Assembly (NCBI GenBank): GCA_963749875.1
Contig: CAVVOX010000002.1
Coordinates: 558,001 to 622,000 of the forward strand
Reading direction: 5' to 3'
DNA from: JAHQVI01 sp963749875
GTDB taxonomy: Bacteria; Pseudomonadota; Alphaproteobacteria; Rhizobiales; Rhodomicrobiaceae
Length of the DNA: 64,000 nt
Shown: positions 8,986 to 17,958 of the stretch, one piece after another
Layout of the letters: each line of letters begins with the position of its first letter
Position numbering within the stretch: the stretch's first letter is position 1
Position numbers and translations under genes: made by a program
The notes under the pieces: model-generated
What the model was told of the DNA's origin: nothing
Databases searched by the model: none
Seen by the model: the letters and a program-made list of their open reading frames with translations, nothing else

Positions 8986-9145
8986 TCACAGGCAGTCGCG
9001 GGGGATCTTCCGCTGCCAGCTCCGGCATAGAACACGCCGTTCCCCGTCCTCATCGGCTTCGTAGGCATCGAGATCGGCGCGAATGTGGAGCTCGGTCGCC
9101 GTGGAGGTCTGTACCGTCCGCGTGACCGTGCAAATGGTCCAATCG
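8986..9145 (-). pseudogene. C-terminal scrap of a CocE/NonD-family hydrolase
   Basis: Read on the minus strand, about 50 codons resemble the end of CocE/NonD serine hydrolases (X-Pro dipeptidyl-peptidase C-terminal region): TELHIRADLDAYEADEDG, then RVLCRSWQRKIPRD and a stop. The rest of the gene is absent. It is fused at its 5' side to the start of an IS630-type transposase frame. This looks like a deletion scar left by an insertion sequence. The stretch 8780-8985 shows nothing recognisable. Confidence 0.5.
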
Positions 9146-9188
9146 CCACAACACGATCCCGCAAATCCGAGGAATAGCTCTTGCCCAT
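9145..9188 (-). mobile_element. First 15 codons of an IS630-family transposase
   Basis: The minus strand starts MGKSYSSDLRDRVVA, a very common N-terminus of IS630-type transposases, preceded by GAGGTGAATC. Similarity stops after about 45 bases and gives way to the hydrolase fragment. Only the beginning of the element remains. From 9189 to 9515 I see no gene, only the probable upstream region of the binding-protein gene at 9516. Confidence 0.55.
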
Positions 9189-9515
9189 GATTCACCTCCA
9201 CAGACAGTGGATCACGGTTCGCCTCAAAAAGGAATCTGCGAGCCCGGTTTTGAATCCGATAATCTAACCTGCCCTATATGTTGACGCCGGTGCTCAAGTC
9301 AAAATGCAGCGCCTGTGAATTCTCTTTCGGAGAAACAGGTTTGCGCCCATTCACTGCCGCAAAATGCTCCAAATTTGTTAAGCAAATTGGGAAAAAAGCA
9401 GACTTTGCGTAATGCCGGTACACTCTTCGACATCTACCCGCCGGCTCCTTTTACACATTATGGTGATGTTAGCCAGTTCCAAGGCGCAATAAAAAGGTTA
9501 CAAAGGGAGGCATTC

Positions 9516-10775
9516 ATGCACTTTCGGTTTTTGTCCGCAATTCCGGCTTTGACGCTGGCCGCGTTCGTTACGACGGGCGCGTCGGCCGAGCCTTTGAAAG
9601 TCGGCGTGCTTGCCACGCTTGAAGGCACTTACACCGTCCTCGGTGAAGACGGCGTGCGTGGCCTGAAGACGGCAGTGAAACAATTTGGCGGCAAAGCTGG
9701 TGGCCGCGAAATCGAGCTGACCATCCAGTCTACCGATGCATCCCCGGACAGTGCTGTACGCGGCGCGCGCAAACTCGTTGAGCAGGATGGTGTGGATATC
9801 GTTATTGGCCCGCTTTCCGGTTCCGAAGGCATTGCAATACGCGACTACTGCAAAACTCAGCCCGGCGTAACCTTCCTCAACGGAATATCCGGCGCGCAGG
9901 AGACAACTTACGTCGATCCGTGCCCGAACTTCTTCCGTTTCAATATGGACGGCGCACAGTGGTCGGCCGGCCTTGGCGAATATATTTACGACGAGAAAGG
10001 CTACCGCACCATCGCAACCATCGGTGAAGACTATTCTTTCGTGTATACGCAGGTGTTTGGCCTCGTTACGGAATTCTGTCAGAAGGGCGGCAAGATCGCA
10101 GAGCGATTTTGGGTTCCGCTTGGCACGAAGGATTTCGGTTCCATCATCGCGGCTCTGCCTGATGACGTTGACGCAATCTATCTTGGTCTTGGTGGTGGCG
10201 ACGCTGTCAATTTCCTCAATCAGTATCAGCAGGCCGGTGGCGACGCCAATTTGGTCGGCGGCACGATCATGGTCGACGGTACTGTCCTGAACTCCAAGGG
10301 CGACGCAAAGAAAGCTCTGATCGGGACGCCCTCCGCCGGTCCCCAGGCCGATACATGGGATAATCCGAAATGGCAGGCCTATGTCAAAGCCTATCAGGAC
10401 GCTTTCCCGCCAGATCAGCGTTTCCCGATCCCATCCTTGTTAGGCACAGGCTATTACAATGCCGCAACGGCAGCCTTCACCTGCCTGAACGAAGTCAAGG
10501 GCGATCTGTCCGATGGCCAGAAGGCTTTCCGCCAGTGTCTGACAAATCTCGAATTGGACGCTCCGAACGGCAAGATCGTTCTGGACAAAAACCGTCAGGC
10601 GATCGGAACAAACTTCGTTTCCGAAGTGGTCGAGCTCCCTGACGGCACGCTGGCAACCAAGCTAGTGAAAATCAAAGAGAATGTTAATCAGACGCTGGGC
10701 ATTGATCCGGCCGCATTCGCGAAAATCGGTCTGCCTGGCCGTGAGGTTCCCGAGTGTAAAACCTCCTACGAATAA
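9516..10775 (+). CDS. Liv/urea-type ABC transporter substrate-binding protein
   Basis: A periplasmic binding protein (Peripla_BP_6 fold) of 419 residues. It starts with the signal peptide HFRFLSAIPALTLAAFVTTG-ASA; AAAGGGAGG lies five bases before the ATG at 9516. Typical features follow: KVGVLATLEGTYTVLGEDGV, then GARKLVEQDGVDIVIGPLSG. It has no permease next to it, but LivH, LivM, LivG and LivF homologues begin 4.3 kb downstream on the same strand, after Fe-ADH-like, aldehyde dehydrogenase and AraC genes. It therefore probably supplies the substrate of the whole 9.5-34.8 kb locus. The ligand is unknown; the family binds amino acids, amides, aromatic acids and related compounds. Confidence 0.9.
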   Translation: MHFRFLSAIPALTLAAFVTTGASAEPLKVGVLATLEGTYTVLGEDGVRGLKTAVKQFGGKAGGREIELTIQSTDASPDSAVRGARKLVEQDGVDIVIGPLSGSEGIAIRDYCKTQPGVTFLNGISGAQETTYVDPCPNFFRFNMDGAQWSAGLGEYIYDEKGYRTIATIGEDYSFVYTQVFGLVTEFCQKGGKIAERFWVPLGTKDFGSIIAALPDDVDAIYLGLGGGDAVNFLNQYQQAGGDANLVGGTIMVDGTVLNSKGDAKKALIGTPSAGPQADTWDNPKWQAYVKAYQDAFPPDQRFPIPSLLGTGYYNAATAAFTCLNEVKGDLSDGQKAFRQCLTNLELDAPNGKIVLDKNRQAIGTNFVSEVVELPDGTLATKLVKIKENVNQTLGIDPAAFAKIGLPGREVPECKTSYE

Positions 10776-10790
10776 GGCCTTTAAGCGGGT

Positions 10791-10816
10791 CTCCGGGCGG
10801 CAGCCGCTGCCCGGAG
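10791..10816 (+). promoter_or_regulatory. Stem-loop behind the binding-protein gene
   Basis: CTCCGGGC at 10791-10798 pairs with GCCCGGAG at 10809-10816 around a 10-base loop. No T-run follows, so it is more likely a partial terminator or mRNA-stabilising hairpin that keeps binding-protein expression above that of downstream genes, as is common behind periplasmic binding-protein genes. Confidence 0.5.
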
Positions 10817-10882
10817 ATCTGGCTGCCGAGATTCCAATTTTAAAGAATCCATTTATGCCAGCAGCCCGCTGAAGGGGCCGCA

Positions 10883-12019
10883 ATGACGCTGATCAACTAT
10901 CTCACGCGGGTCCATTTCGGGGATGGTGTGCTGATCGAAGCTGTGCGCGCGGAAATGGAGTCACGGCGCAGGTTTCGCCCTTTGATCGTCGCTGATCGTA
11001 AGGATCTCGAGTCAGGGGCAGCAGATCGATTGTTTCTGTCCTTTCCGTCCCGGCTAAAAACGGAGACTTTTTCCGAGATTGCTCTCGTCGCTGATGACAA
11101 ACTGGTTGCTAAACTTGCCGAATTCTATGTTTCGCAGGAATGCGACCTGATCGTCGCTTTCGGCCGTCGTGAGATCATTGAACTTGCAAAACTGGCACGC
11201 ATTGCGATTTCGAAAGGCAAAAAAATTGCCGCAGCTCAGACGCTCTGCCCGCCCTTATTGCCGGATGCCAATGATGATCAGTTTCCTGATCTTTTTATCA
11301 TACCGGCCATAGATGGCATACCGTCGGCATTCAGTATGCGAGCCATCATCAATACCGCATGGTCCGGCCGCACGGTGCTGACGCGGCGCAGCTTTATTCC
11401 GTCTCTGATCATTCTGGATCCAACCTTGTATATTGACGGCCAAGGGGTTCAAAGCGCTGGCGCATTGGCCGAAGACATTGCCTGTTGCGCCGAAGCATTT
11501 TTAGCGCCCGAGTTTAACCCTCCTGCCGACGGCATCGCGTTAGATGGTTTGATCCGCGCTTTTAGTATTCTTGATAAGGCTTCTAAAAGGGATGATCTGG
11601 CCATACGCCGGGAGATCGTCGCGGTCGGCTTGAATGCCGGTCTTGCACTGCAAAAAGGCGCCGGGATGACCCAAGCGATGAGCAGCGCGATCAAGGCGGT
11701 AAGTGGTCGGCCCCTCCATGATGGAAGCTTGTGCCGCATACTTCTGCCGGGTTCGATCCAGTTAAATCATAATCAGACAGCGAAAAAGCATCGCCGGCTG
11801 ATCAAATTGCTTGGCACGGCACCTGGCCAGCAATTTGGAGATTTTCTCAGCGTGCGCTTTGCCCGTCTTCCGCTGCCGTCGACCCTTTCCGAAATGTCTA
11901 TCGAGACCAGCCATATTCATCAGGCCGCGCCTGTCGCCGCCACGGATCTTTCCGCTGGCGTCAATGCGCGTTATGCCAGCAAAGCCGATCTACTGAAGGT
12001 CATGCAAGACGCCTATTAA
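10883..12019 (+). CDS. Iron-alcohol-dehydrogenase-fold protein with degenerate metal site
   Basis: The 378-residue protein follows the layout of maleylacetate reductase/iron-containing alcohol dehydrogenases: an N-terminal nucleotide-binding half (YLTRVHFGDG..., ECDLIVAFGRRE) and a helical C-terminal half. The metal site appears lost. Where the family has D/N-A-x-x-H-x-x-E-A it has EDIACCAEAF, and the H-x(3)-H pair seems replaced by TQAMSS; only the histidine of PLHDGSL lines up. It might be a non-metal reductase, use another cofactor, or be a regulatory or structural protein. It lies between the binding protein and an aldehyde dehydrogenase, so it is expected to act on the same compound. Confidence 0.7.
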   Translation: MTLINYLTRVHFGDGVLIEAVRAEMESRRRFRPLIVADRKDLESGAADRLFLSFPSRLKTETFSEIALVADDKLVAKLAEFYVSQECDLIVAFGRREIIELAKLARIAISKGKKIAAAQTLCPPLLPDANDDQFPDLFIIPAIDGIPSAFSMRAIINTAWSGRTVLTRRSFIPSLIILDPTLYIDGQGVQSAGALAEDIACCAEAFLAPEFNPPADGIALDGLIRAFSILDKASKRDDLAIRREIVAVGLNAGLALQKGAGMTQAMSSAIKAVSGRPLHDGSLCRILLPGSIQLNHNQTAKKHRRLIKLLGTAPGQQFGDFLSVRFARLPLPSTLSEMSIETSHIHQAAPVAATDLSAGVNARYASKADLLKVMQDAY

Positions 12020-12042
12020 GCGCTTCCGAAAGGTCGAACTCC

Positions 12043-13473
12043 ATGAAACCGCTTCTGATCGGCGGACAATGGCAATCCGCTACCAATGCATCTGAAAATT
12101 TCAATCCATCGGATGTGACGGATGTTGTCGGTACCTATGCGCAGGCAGGCGCTGCGGAGACGAAGTCTGCAATTGCCGCGGCCGCTGACGCCTGGCCCGA
12201 CTGGTCAATGTCCACGCCGCAGCTTCGTCATGACATTCTCAAAAAGGCCGGAGACGAGATTCTCGCCCGCCGCGATGAAATCGGCCGGATGCTTTCGCGC
12301 GAAGAAGGCAAGACATTGCGTGAAGGCATTGCCGAAACGGTACGGGCAGGGCAGATATTTCTGTTCTTTGCGGCTGAGGCGGTAAGACTGAATGGTGAAA
12401 AGGGAGCGTCCGTCAGGCCCGGGATCGATGTCGAGGTTACGAGAGAACCGGTCGGCGTCATCGGTGTGATAACGCCATGGAATTATCCGATCGCCATACC
12501 GGCCTGGAAAATCGCTCCCGCGCTTGCCTTCGGCAACACAGTTGTCTTTAAGCCTGCAGAGCTTGTGCCCGAATGCGCCTGGCAGATCGCTGACATTCTC
12601 AGCCGCTCCGGTTTGCCCGCAGGGGTGCTGAATCTCGTCATGGGTAAGGGCTCGATTGTCGGACAGACAATTGTCGATGATCCGCGTATTGATGCAATTT
12701 CCTTTACCGGCTCGGTTGCCACAGGTGAGCGCATCGCTGCGGCCTCGGCTCCGCATATGCGTCGATTACAGCTTGAAATGGGTGGAAAGAACCCGTTGGT
12801 CATTCTTGACGACGCCGATCTCGAAACGGCAGTCCATTGCGCTGTCGACGGTTCGTTTTTCTCGACTGGCCAGCGCTGTACAGCGTCTTCACGACTCATC
12901 GTCACCGAGGACATCCACAGCCGTTTCATTGAGGCCATGGTCGGGCGGATGCGGAGTTTGAACGTTGACCATGCGCTGAAGCCTGAAACCGAGATCGGCC
13001 CGGTCGTCGATGAGAAGCAACTGCAGCAAGACCTCGATTACATCGACATTGCACGCAAGGAAGGTGGAAATCTGCGCATAGGCGGTGAGATCCTCCGCCG
13101 GGAAAAGCGGGGGCACTATTTTTCGCCCGCATTGATTACCGATACTGAAAATCAAATGCGCATCAACCGGGAAGAGGTCTTTGGACCCGTCGCGTCCGTC
13201 ATCCGTGTGCGTGATTATGAGCAGGCTCTTGCGGTGGCGAATGACACCGAATTCGGACTGACTGCGGGGATCTGCACAACGAGCCTGAAATACGCAACGC
13301 ACTTCAAGCGGCACTCGCAAGCAGGGATGGTTATGGTCAATCTTCCGACCGCCGGGGTCGATTATCATGTGCCATTTGGCGGGCGTAAAAAGTCGAGCTA
13401 TGGCCCACGCGAGCAGGGCAGTTATGCAAAAGAGTTCTTTACACTCGTCAAAACTGCATACTCGGCACACTGA
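12043..13473 (+). CDS. NAD(P)-dependent aldehyde dehydrogenase
   Basis: A full-length (476 residues) class of aldehyde dehydrogenase close to the alpha-ketoglutarate-semialdehyde and succinate-semialdehyde groups. The oxyanion asparagine lies in TPWNYPIAIP (Asn147), the cofactor lysine in VVFKPAELVP (Lys170), the catalytic glutamate in LEMGGKNP (Glu245) and the nucleophile in FFSTGQRCTASSR (Cys279). The gene follows the Fe-ADH-like gene by 23 bases and probably oxidises an aldehyde or semialdehyde formed by the pathway encoded further along. The exact substrate cannot be read from sequence. Confidence 0.9.
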   Translation: MKPLLIGGQWQSATNASENFNPSDVTDVVGTYAQAGAAETKSAIAAAADAWPDWSMSTPQLRHDILKKAGDEILARRDEIGRMLSREEGKTLREGIAETVRAGQIFLFFAAEAVRLNGEKGASVRPGIDVEVTREPVGVIGVITPWNYPIAIPAWKIAPALAFGNTVVFKPAELVPECAWQIADILSRSGLPAGVLNLVMGKGSIVGQTIVDDPRIDAISFTGSVATGERIAAASAPHMRRLQLEMGGKNPLVILDDADLETAVHCAVDGSFFSTGQRCTASSRLIVTEDIHSRFIEAMVGRMRSLNVDHALKPETEIGPVVDEKQLQQDLDYIDIARKEGGNLRIGGEILRREKRGHYFSPALITDTENQMRINREEVFGPVASVIRVRDYEQALAVANDTEFGLTAGICTTSLKYATHFKRHSQAGMVMVNLPTAGVDYHVPFGGRKKSSYGPREQGSYAKEFFTLVKTAYSAH

Positions 13474-13542
13474 TCATCGAAGGCAACGACAAAGCGGCCT
13501 GCCCCAGGTCATGATACCCGTTTTCGGGTAAATCCGATGCGC

Positions 13543-13590
13543 TAGATCAACCCGCGTTCAAGTGAGTCCACTTGAACGCGGGTTGATCTA
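13543..13590. repeat. Perfect 48-base palindrome (half-unit of the intergenic repeat)
   Basis: Two perfectly complementary 22-base arms flank the four bases AGTC. Both arms match the second hairpin of the 91-218 repeat family, with CGCG in place of the usual sequence in the stem. It lies 69 bases behind the aldehyde dehydrogenase stop, close to a small TACCCG/CGGGTA hairpin at 13515-13530, and may act as a terminator. Nothing else is evident in 13474-13770. Confidence 0.85.
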
Positions 13591-13770
13591 GCGAACTTCC
13601 CCGATCGGCGTTCCATCCTCAGCCCGCCGCAAAATAGAAGCGAGTCTCAAGCCTCGTTGAATTTCGAGCGCTTCATGAAAAATTCCCTTCCTCAGCGCAG
13701 GCTGCAAAAGCGGAGAATTCTAACCCGGTTCGGTTCCTGGGAGGCCGATCGAAGGAACGTAACCGAGAGT

Positions 13771-13799
13771 TTGACATTGATCCGAAAAGTCTTGTATTA
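13771..13799 (+). promoter_or_regulatory. Possible sigma-70-type promoter for the AraC gene
   Basis: TTGACA at 13771-13776 is a perfect -35 hexamer. A weak -10 candidate (GTATTA or TATTAG) follows 17 or 18 bases later. The site is about 75 bases before the AraC start, and lies behind the palindrome at 13543-13590, so the regulator probably has its own transcript. Confidence 0.4.
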
Positions 13800-13875
13800 G
13801 CTGGGCATCTCAATAAAGTCTGTATGTATCTGGCAGCGCATGCATAAAATTGCGCGCCAACCGGGAGGACTGTAG

Positions 13876-14700
13876 ATGAGCCATGCCCTGGCGGTGTTTC
13901 ATGGGGCTTTTGGCCGTGTGGGGCTTTACGAATTCAACACGCCATTCGTCACTCATGCCCATCGTGAGGGACATCTCATATTCTATGTGGATGGCGCAGG
14001 GGCGACCGCGAAGGTTAGCGATGTAGACATTCAGATCGGCCCTTCTACCGCCGTTGCCATCAGCCCGTGGGAGCCGCACAGTTTCCGCGTGGAAAGCAAA
14101 ATATCCCCCTGCTTGTGTCTTGTCCTCTATATCAAGCCGATCTGGTTTCTTGAATCGAGCCACTCCGCGCAATTCGCTCTTAATTTCGGTCATCCGGTCA
14201 TTACGCCAACAGAAGATATCCAGCGTTGGGTGCGCCGGCTGATTTATTTGCTGCTGCATCAGGAATTGGAGGAAATTGCCGATAGCATCCTGGAGACCAC
14301 ACGGCGATGCTATGAGCAATCGTGGAATAATGTGGAGGTGAGTGAGCCCGCCTTTTCCAATCGGTTTCGCTGTAATGATTTTCGCATACGACGCTCATTG
14401 CTTATGATGCGCGAATGCTTTTCTGGCGGCGTCGAAATCAACGCAATTGCGCGCGAAGTGGGACTGTCCCGGCCTCATTTTTTCCAGCAATTCAAAAAAT
14501 ATGTTGGTGTTACGCCTAACGTCTACCTGAATACTTTGCGTTCCGAGCAAGCGATTGAGGATCTTCTGAACAGCACGAAATCGGTCACGGATATAGGCTA
14601 TGATCTCGGCTTTTCGTCTCAAGCAAGCTTTACGCGCTTTTTCATCGCCAATGTCGGCATAGCGCCGAGTGAATATCGCCGCATGGCTCACATCTATTGA
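13876..14700 (+). CDS. AraC-family transcriptional regulator with cupin sensor domain
   Basis: The N-terminal 140 residues look like an AraC-type cupin ligand-binding domain (THAHREGHLIFYVDG, then WEPHSFRVE). The C-terminal 105 residues hold two helix-turn-helix units: IARE-VGLSRPHFFQQFKKYVG and then the typical second-helix pattern ITDIGYDLGFSSQASFTRFF in the form VTDIGYDLGFSSQASFTRFF. GGGAGGA precedes the ATG. It is the only regulator in the 9.5-34.8 kb locus and sits directly before the permease genes, so it most likely activates this locus in response to the transported compound. Confidence 0.9.
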   Translation: MSHALAVFHGAFGRVGLYEFNTPFVTHAHREGHLIFYVDGAGATAKVSDVDIQIGPSTAVAISPWEPHSFRVESKISPCLCLVLYIKPIWFLESSHSAQFALNFGHPVITPTEDIQRWVRRLIYLLLHQELEEIADSILETTRRCYEQSWNNVEVSEPAFSNRFRCNDFRIRRSLLMMRECFSGGVEINAIAREVGLSRPHFFQQFKKYVGVTPNVYLNTLRSEQAIEDLLNSTKSVTDIGYDLGFSSQASFTRFFIANVGIAPSEYRRMAHIY

Positions 14701-15097
14701 TTTTAGGCTATCGCGCAGCCCATTCATCAACCGGCGTTTGATCTGAATTTCCGGTAATATTCGGTCCTGTTTATACGCGCTTAACCCCGAGACTATAAGC
14801 TGTGTCGCCACAAATCGCGTCTTTTCCGATATGTGGCAACGGGGACAGACTTTCAGGTATGCTAACCTGTCAAAGTTTTTTTTAGCCTTTTATGGCTAAA
14901 AAGCGATAACCGCGATTTCCTAAAAACCATAAGATTTTGGGAGGAATTTCGGGCAATGACAGCGATCGGTAGAGCATCCCGCAGTCAAGCGTATGGCGTC
15001 GGGTTGTTCTGTTTGTGTCCAAGTAGCCAACATTTCTGGGTTCAATTGCGCGTTATTGAACGTCAGCTGAAGTAAGCGTCCCGGCGGGCACACGCTG
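14701..15097 (+). promoter_or_regulatory. Upstream region of the Liv/flotillin/Mo-hydroxylase operon
   Basis: No gene is visible here. The stretch is AT-richer than its surroundings. GCCACA near 14807 and TGTGGC near 14832 form a spaced inverted repeat, and TTTAGCC/GGCTAAA (14881-14887 and 14894-14900) make a perfect stem with a six-base loop. These are candidates for AraC binding or for a transcription signal in front of the gene run that continues to 34.8 kb. The ribosome site of the first permease gene is weak. Confidence 0.35.
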
Positions 15098-16111
15098 ATG
15101 GGGAACTTCGCGCAACGACATCCTTTCTGGGCAACGGTGATTGCAGCCGCGGTGGCAATCGCGCTGTGGCTGATATTTGCCGTTTGGCCGGGATGGTTGG
15201 TCGATCTGATCGGCTCGAAGAAGTTGTTTTTGAATGCGCTCTTCAATGGGATCACCCTCGGCGCATTGTATTTCCTGGTCGCAAGCGGTTTTACGCTCAT
15301 CTTCGGGCTGATGCGAAACGTCAATCTCGCCCATGGCTCCCTGTATCTGTTCGGCGGTTACATCGGTTATGAGTTTGCCAACTGGACTGGCTACTGGCTG
15401 CTCGCATTCCCAGCCGCTTTTATCATTGTGGCCCTCCTGGGCGTTCTCATGCAGCTTTTCGTCTTTCAGCGCATGGAAGGCCAGGAGCTGCGGCAAACGC
15501 TTGTTACGATTGGAATTTCTATCGTATTTGCCGATCTGCTTTTGTGGATCTGGGGTGGTGATTTTTACAATATTGGCCTGCCAAGCTGGCTGAGCGGGCC
15601 AATGGATACATTTTTAATAACCGGCGTTTCCCGGCGTACGGGCGAGTTTCTTTTCCTAAAATATCCCATGGTCCGCATCGTCATCTTTGCCGCCTCGGTG
15701 GTTGTCGGCATAGCCATGTGGCTGCTGCTCAACCGCACCCGGATCGGCATGATCATTCGTGCCGGCGTCGATGACAGGGATATGTTGGCTGCGACCGGTG
15801 TGCGTATTCAGCTAGTCTTCGCCGGTGTGTTCGCCTTCGGTGCAGGCCTCGCCGGCGTTGCCGGTGTTGTGGGCGGGTCTTTCCAGTCGCTTGCCCCGGG
15901 CGAGGACATCCGATTCCTTCTCGCCTCGCTCGTCGTCGTTATCGTTGGCGGCATGGGCTCAATTCCCGGCGCCGCGCTCGGCGCCCTGATTATCGGAACC
16001 GCCGAGCAATTCGGCTCCGTCTACTTCCCGACTTATGCCGTGGTTCTGACCTTTATCATAATGGTGGCGGTTCTGGCGTTCCGTCCACAAGGTCTGTTGG
16101 GGAGAGCGTGA
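15098..16111 (+). CDS. Branched-chain-type ABC transporter permease (LivH-like)
   Basis: An inner-membrane permease of 337 residues with about nine hydrophobic helices. The first helix (WATVIAAAVAIALWLIF) is followed by LFNGITLGALYFLVASGFTL and by the NLAHGSLYLFGGYIGY motif that marks LivH. Late in the protein VVVIVGGMGSIPGAALGALI marks the region contacting the ATPases. It forms the first half of the translocation channel with the LivM-like protein, whose gene starts four bases after this one ends. Confidence 0.92.
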   Translation: MGNFAQRHPFWATVIAAAVAIALWLIFAVWPGWLVDLIGSKKLFLNALFNGITLGALYFLVASGFTLIFGLMRNVNLAHGSLYLFGGYIGYEFANWTGYWLLAFPAAFIIVALLGVLMQLFVFQRMEGQELRQTLVTIGISIVFADLLLWIWGGDFYNIGLPSWLSGPMDTFLITGVSRRTGEFLFLKYPMVRIVIFAASVVVGIAMWLLLNRTRIGMIIRAGVDDRDMLAATGVRIQLVFAGVFAFGAGLAGVAGVVGGSFQSLAPGEDIRFLLASLVVVIVGGMGSIPGAALGALIIGTAEQFGSVYFPTYAVVLTFIIMVAVLAFRPQGLLGRA

Positions 16112-16114
16112 CGC

Positions 16115-17170
16115 ATGGCAAACGTTGATACCCAGACACGGGGATTGTCATCGCCAAGCTGGATCGAGCGGATACCGGCCTATTATTATTTTATTGGTAT
16201 CATTCTGATCGCCATGCCTGTTTTCGCCGGCGATTTCGTGCTTTTCCAGATTTTCGGCTGGACGTTCATCCTTGGCATAATCTCTCTCAGCCTGATGTTT
16301 CTTGCCGGCTATGGCGGAATGGTCAGCCTCGCACAAATGACCTTTGCCGGGCTAGCTGGATATTTGGTCGCTATTTTCGGCAACAGCGCAATCGATACGA
16401 TAAGCCAAGGCTGGCCATGGTATGTTGCGATCCCGCTTGCCATTTTGATCGCGGTCCTGTTCGGGACGATCGTAGGTTGGCTCGCCGTTCGTACGGAGGG
16501 GATCTATACGATCATGATCACCCTCGCAGTTGCGTCCGCCTTCTTTTATTTTACGCGCCAGAATTATGTCGTCTTCAACGGTTTTTCCGGTTTTAACGGT
16601 GTTCTGCCGCCGGAATTGTTCGGCATTGATTGGCGTCATCCGGTTGCATTTTATTATCTCACGCTGTTCTGGGCACTGGCGGCCTATTTCTCCGTTGTTT
16701 ACCTGTCGCGCGCTCCGTTCGGTCTTGCTCTGCAGGGCGTGCGAGATAATGCCCGGCGCATGGCGGCCCTTGGCTATAATGTAACCGCGCACCGCGTTGC
16801 CGCCTATTCCTTTGCCGCTCTGCTTGCCGCGATTGGGGGCATATTGCTCACATGGCAATCGGCGCAGATTTCACCCGGAACGGCAGGCATCGGCCCAGCA
16901 ATCGACATACTGGTCATTGCGGTCATCGGAGGTTTGCGGCATCCGATCGGTCCGTTTATCGGGGCTTTCATCTATGTGCTTCTCAAGACGTTCGCGATCG
17001 ACGTGTTGATTTCGCTTGGCCTGTCCGGCGAGCGCTTCCAGCTTCTGATTGGGCTTGGCTTCCTCGTTATCGTGTTCTGGTCGCCGGATGGTATTCTGGG
17101 GCTTTGGCAACGCCTTCAGGATAGCCGCGGGCGCGACCCTCTGACAGGGCGGGGGCGGAGGGGCGTATGA
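16115..17170 (+). CDS. Branched-chain-type ABC transporter permease (LivM-like)
   Basis: A 351-residue multi-spanning protein. LivM-family marks are SLMFLAGYGGMVSLAQMTFA, then GTIVGWLAVRTEGIYTIMIT and LVIAVIGGLRHPIGPFIGA, the last being the ATPase contact loop. The C-terminus ends with a charged cytoplasmic tail rich in Arg and Gly. The stop overlaps the start of livG (ATGA), so the two subunits are translationally coupled. Confidence 0.92.
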   Translation: MANVDTQTRGLSSPSWIERIPAYYYFIGIILIAMPVFAGDFVLFQIFGWTFILGIISLSLMFLAGYGGMVSLAQMTFAGLAGYLVAIFGNSAIDTISQGWPWYVAIPLAILIAVLFGTIVGWLAVRTEGIYTIMITLAVASAFFYFTRQNYVVFNGFSGFNGVLPPELFGIDWRHPVAFYYLTLFWALAAYFSVVYLSRAPFGLALQGVRDNARRMAALGYNVTAHRVAAYSFAALLAAIGGILLTWQSAQISPGTAGIGPAIDILVIAVIGGLRHPIGPFIGAFIYVLLKTFAIDVLISLGLSGERFQLLIGLGFLVIVFWSPDGILGLWQRLQDSRGRDPLTGRGRRGV

Positions 17171-17958
17171 ACGTACCTCCTCCAAATAGCCGCATGAGTG
17201 CAAACGGAGTTGGCAACGCTCTGGAGCTTCGAGGCGTAGGCAAGGTCTTTGGAGCGCTAGCTGCGCTTTCCGACATTGACATGACCGTCAGACCCGGTGA
17301 GCGGCGGGCCGTGCTCGGGTCAAATGGCGCGGGCAAGACGACGCTCTTCAATTGCATCACCGGCGACTTTTTCGCGACGACGGGGTCAATTCGGTTTTTC
17401 GGCGAGGATATTTCCAGCTTCCCCGCTTATGAGCGTACCCGTCGGGGCTTGCGCCGCACCTATCAGATTTCACTGCTTTTCACGGCATTGTCGGTGCTCG
17501 ACAATGTCTACCTCGCCTGTAATGGCGTGTCCCGCGGACGTTTCTCCTTCCGGCGACCGCAGCGCAATGATGCGGTTCTGGAAAGCGCGGAAATGCTCGT
17601 CCGCATGGTCCATCTGGAGAATGTGCGCGATACGCTCGTATCGGATTTGTCCCACGGGCAGCAGCGACAGCTTGAGATTGCAATGGCGCTCTCCGGTGCG
17701 CCTCGGTTCATTCTGTTCGATGAGCCTGCTGCGGGGCTGTCGCCAGGAGAGCGCCGCGAACTTGTCGAGATCCTGACGAACCTGCCCAGCCATGTCGGTT
17801 TCATCATCATCGAGCACGACATGGATGTCGCCCTGCGCGTCGCCGAGTTTGTCACCATGATGCATGACGGACGTATCTTCAAAGAGGGCAAGCCTGCCGA
17901 AATCGAGGACGATCCGGAAGTGCAGGCGCTCTATCTCGGAGGCGAAGGTCGTGGCTGA
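17167..17958 (+). CDS. Branched-chain-type ABC transporter ATPase (LivG-like)
   Basis: A 263-residue ABC ATPase. Walker A is GSNGAGKT (residues 51-58), the Q-loop region is TYQISLLFTALSVLDNV, the signature is LSHGQQRQLEIAMAL and Walker B is FILFDEPAAGL; the switch histidine is in IIIEHDMDVAL. The signature has His in place of the second Ser/Gly, which is common in this subfamily. It would energise uptake together with the fused LivF-type ATPase downstream, whose start lies inside its last codons. Confidence 0.93.
   Translation: MNVPPPNSRMSANGVGNALELRGVGKVFGALAALSDIDMTVRPGERRAVLGSNGAGKTTLFNCITGDFFATTGSIRFFGEDISSFPAYERTRRGLRRTYQISLLFTALSVLDNVYLACNGVSRGRFSFRRPQRNDAVLESAEMLVRMVHLENVRDTLVSDLSHGQQRQLEIAMALSGAPRFILFDEPAAGLSPGERRELVEILTNLPSHVGFIIIEHDMDVALRVAEFVTMMHDGRIFKEGKPAEIEDDPEVQALYLGGEGRG

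Noticed and set aside
14881..14900. The TTTAGCC/GGCTAAA stem as an intrinsic terminator of the AraC gene.
   Set aside because: The T-run comes before the stem on the plus strand and an A-run follows it, the wrong order for termination.
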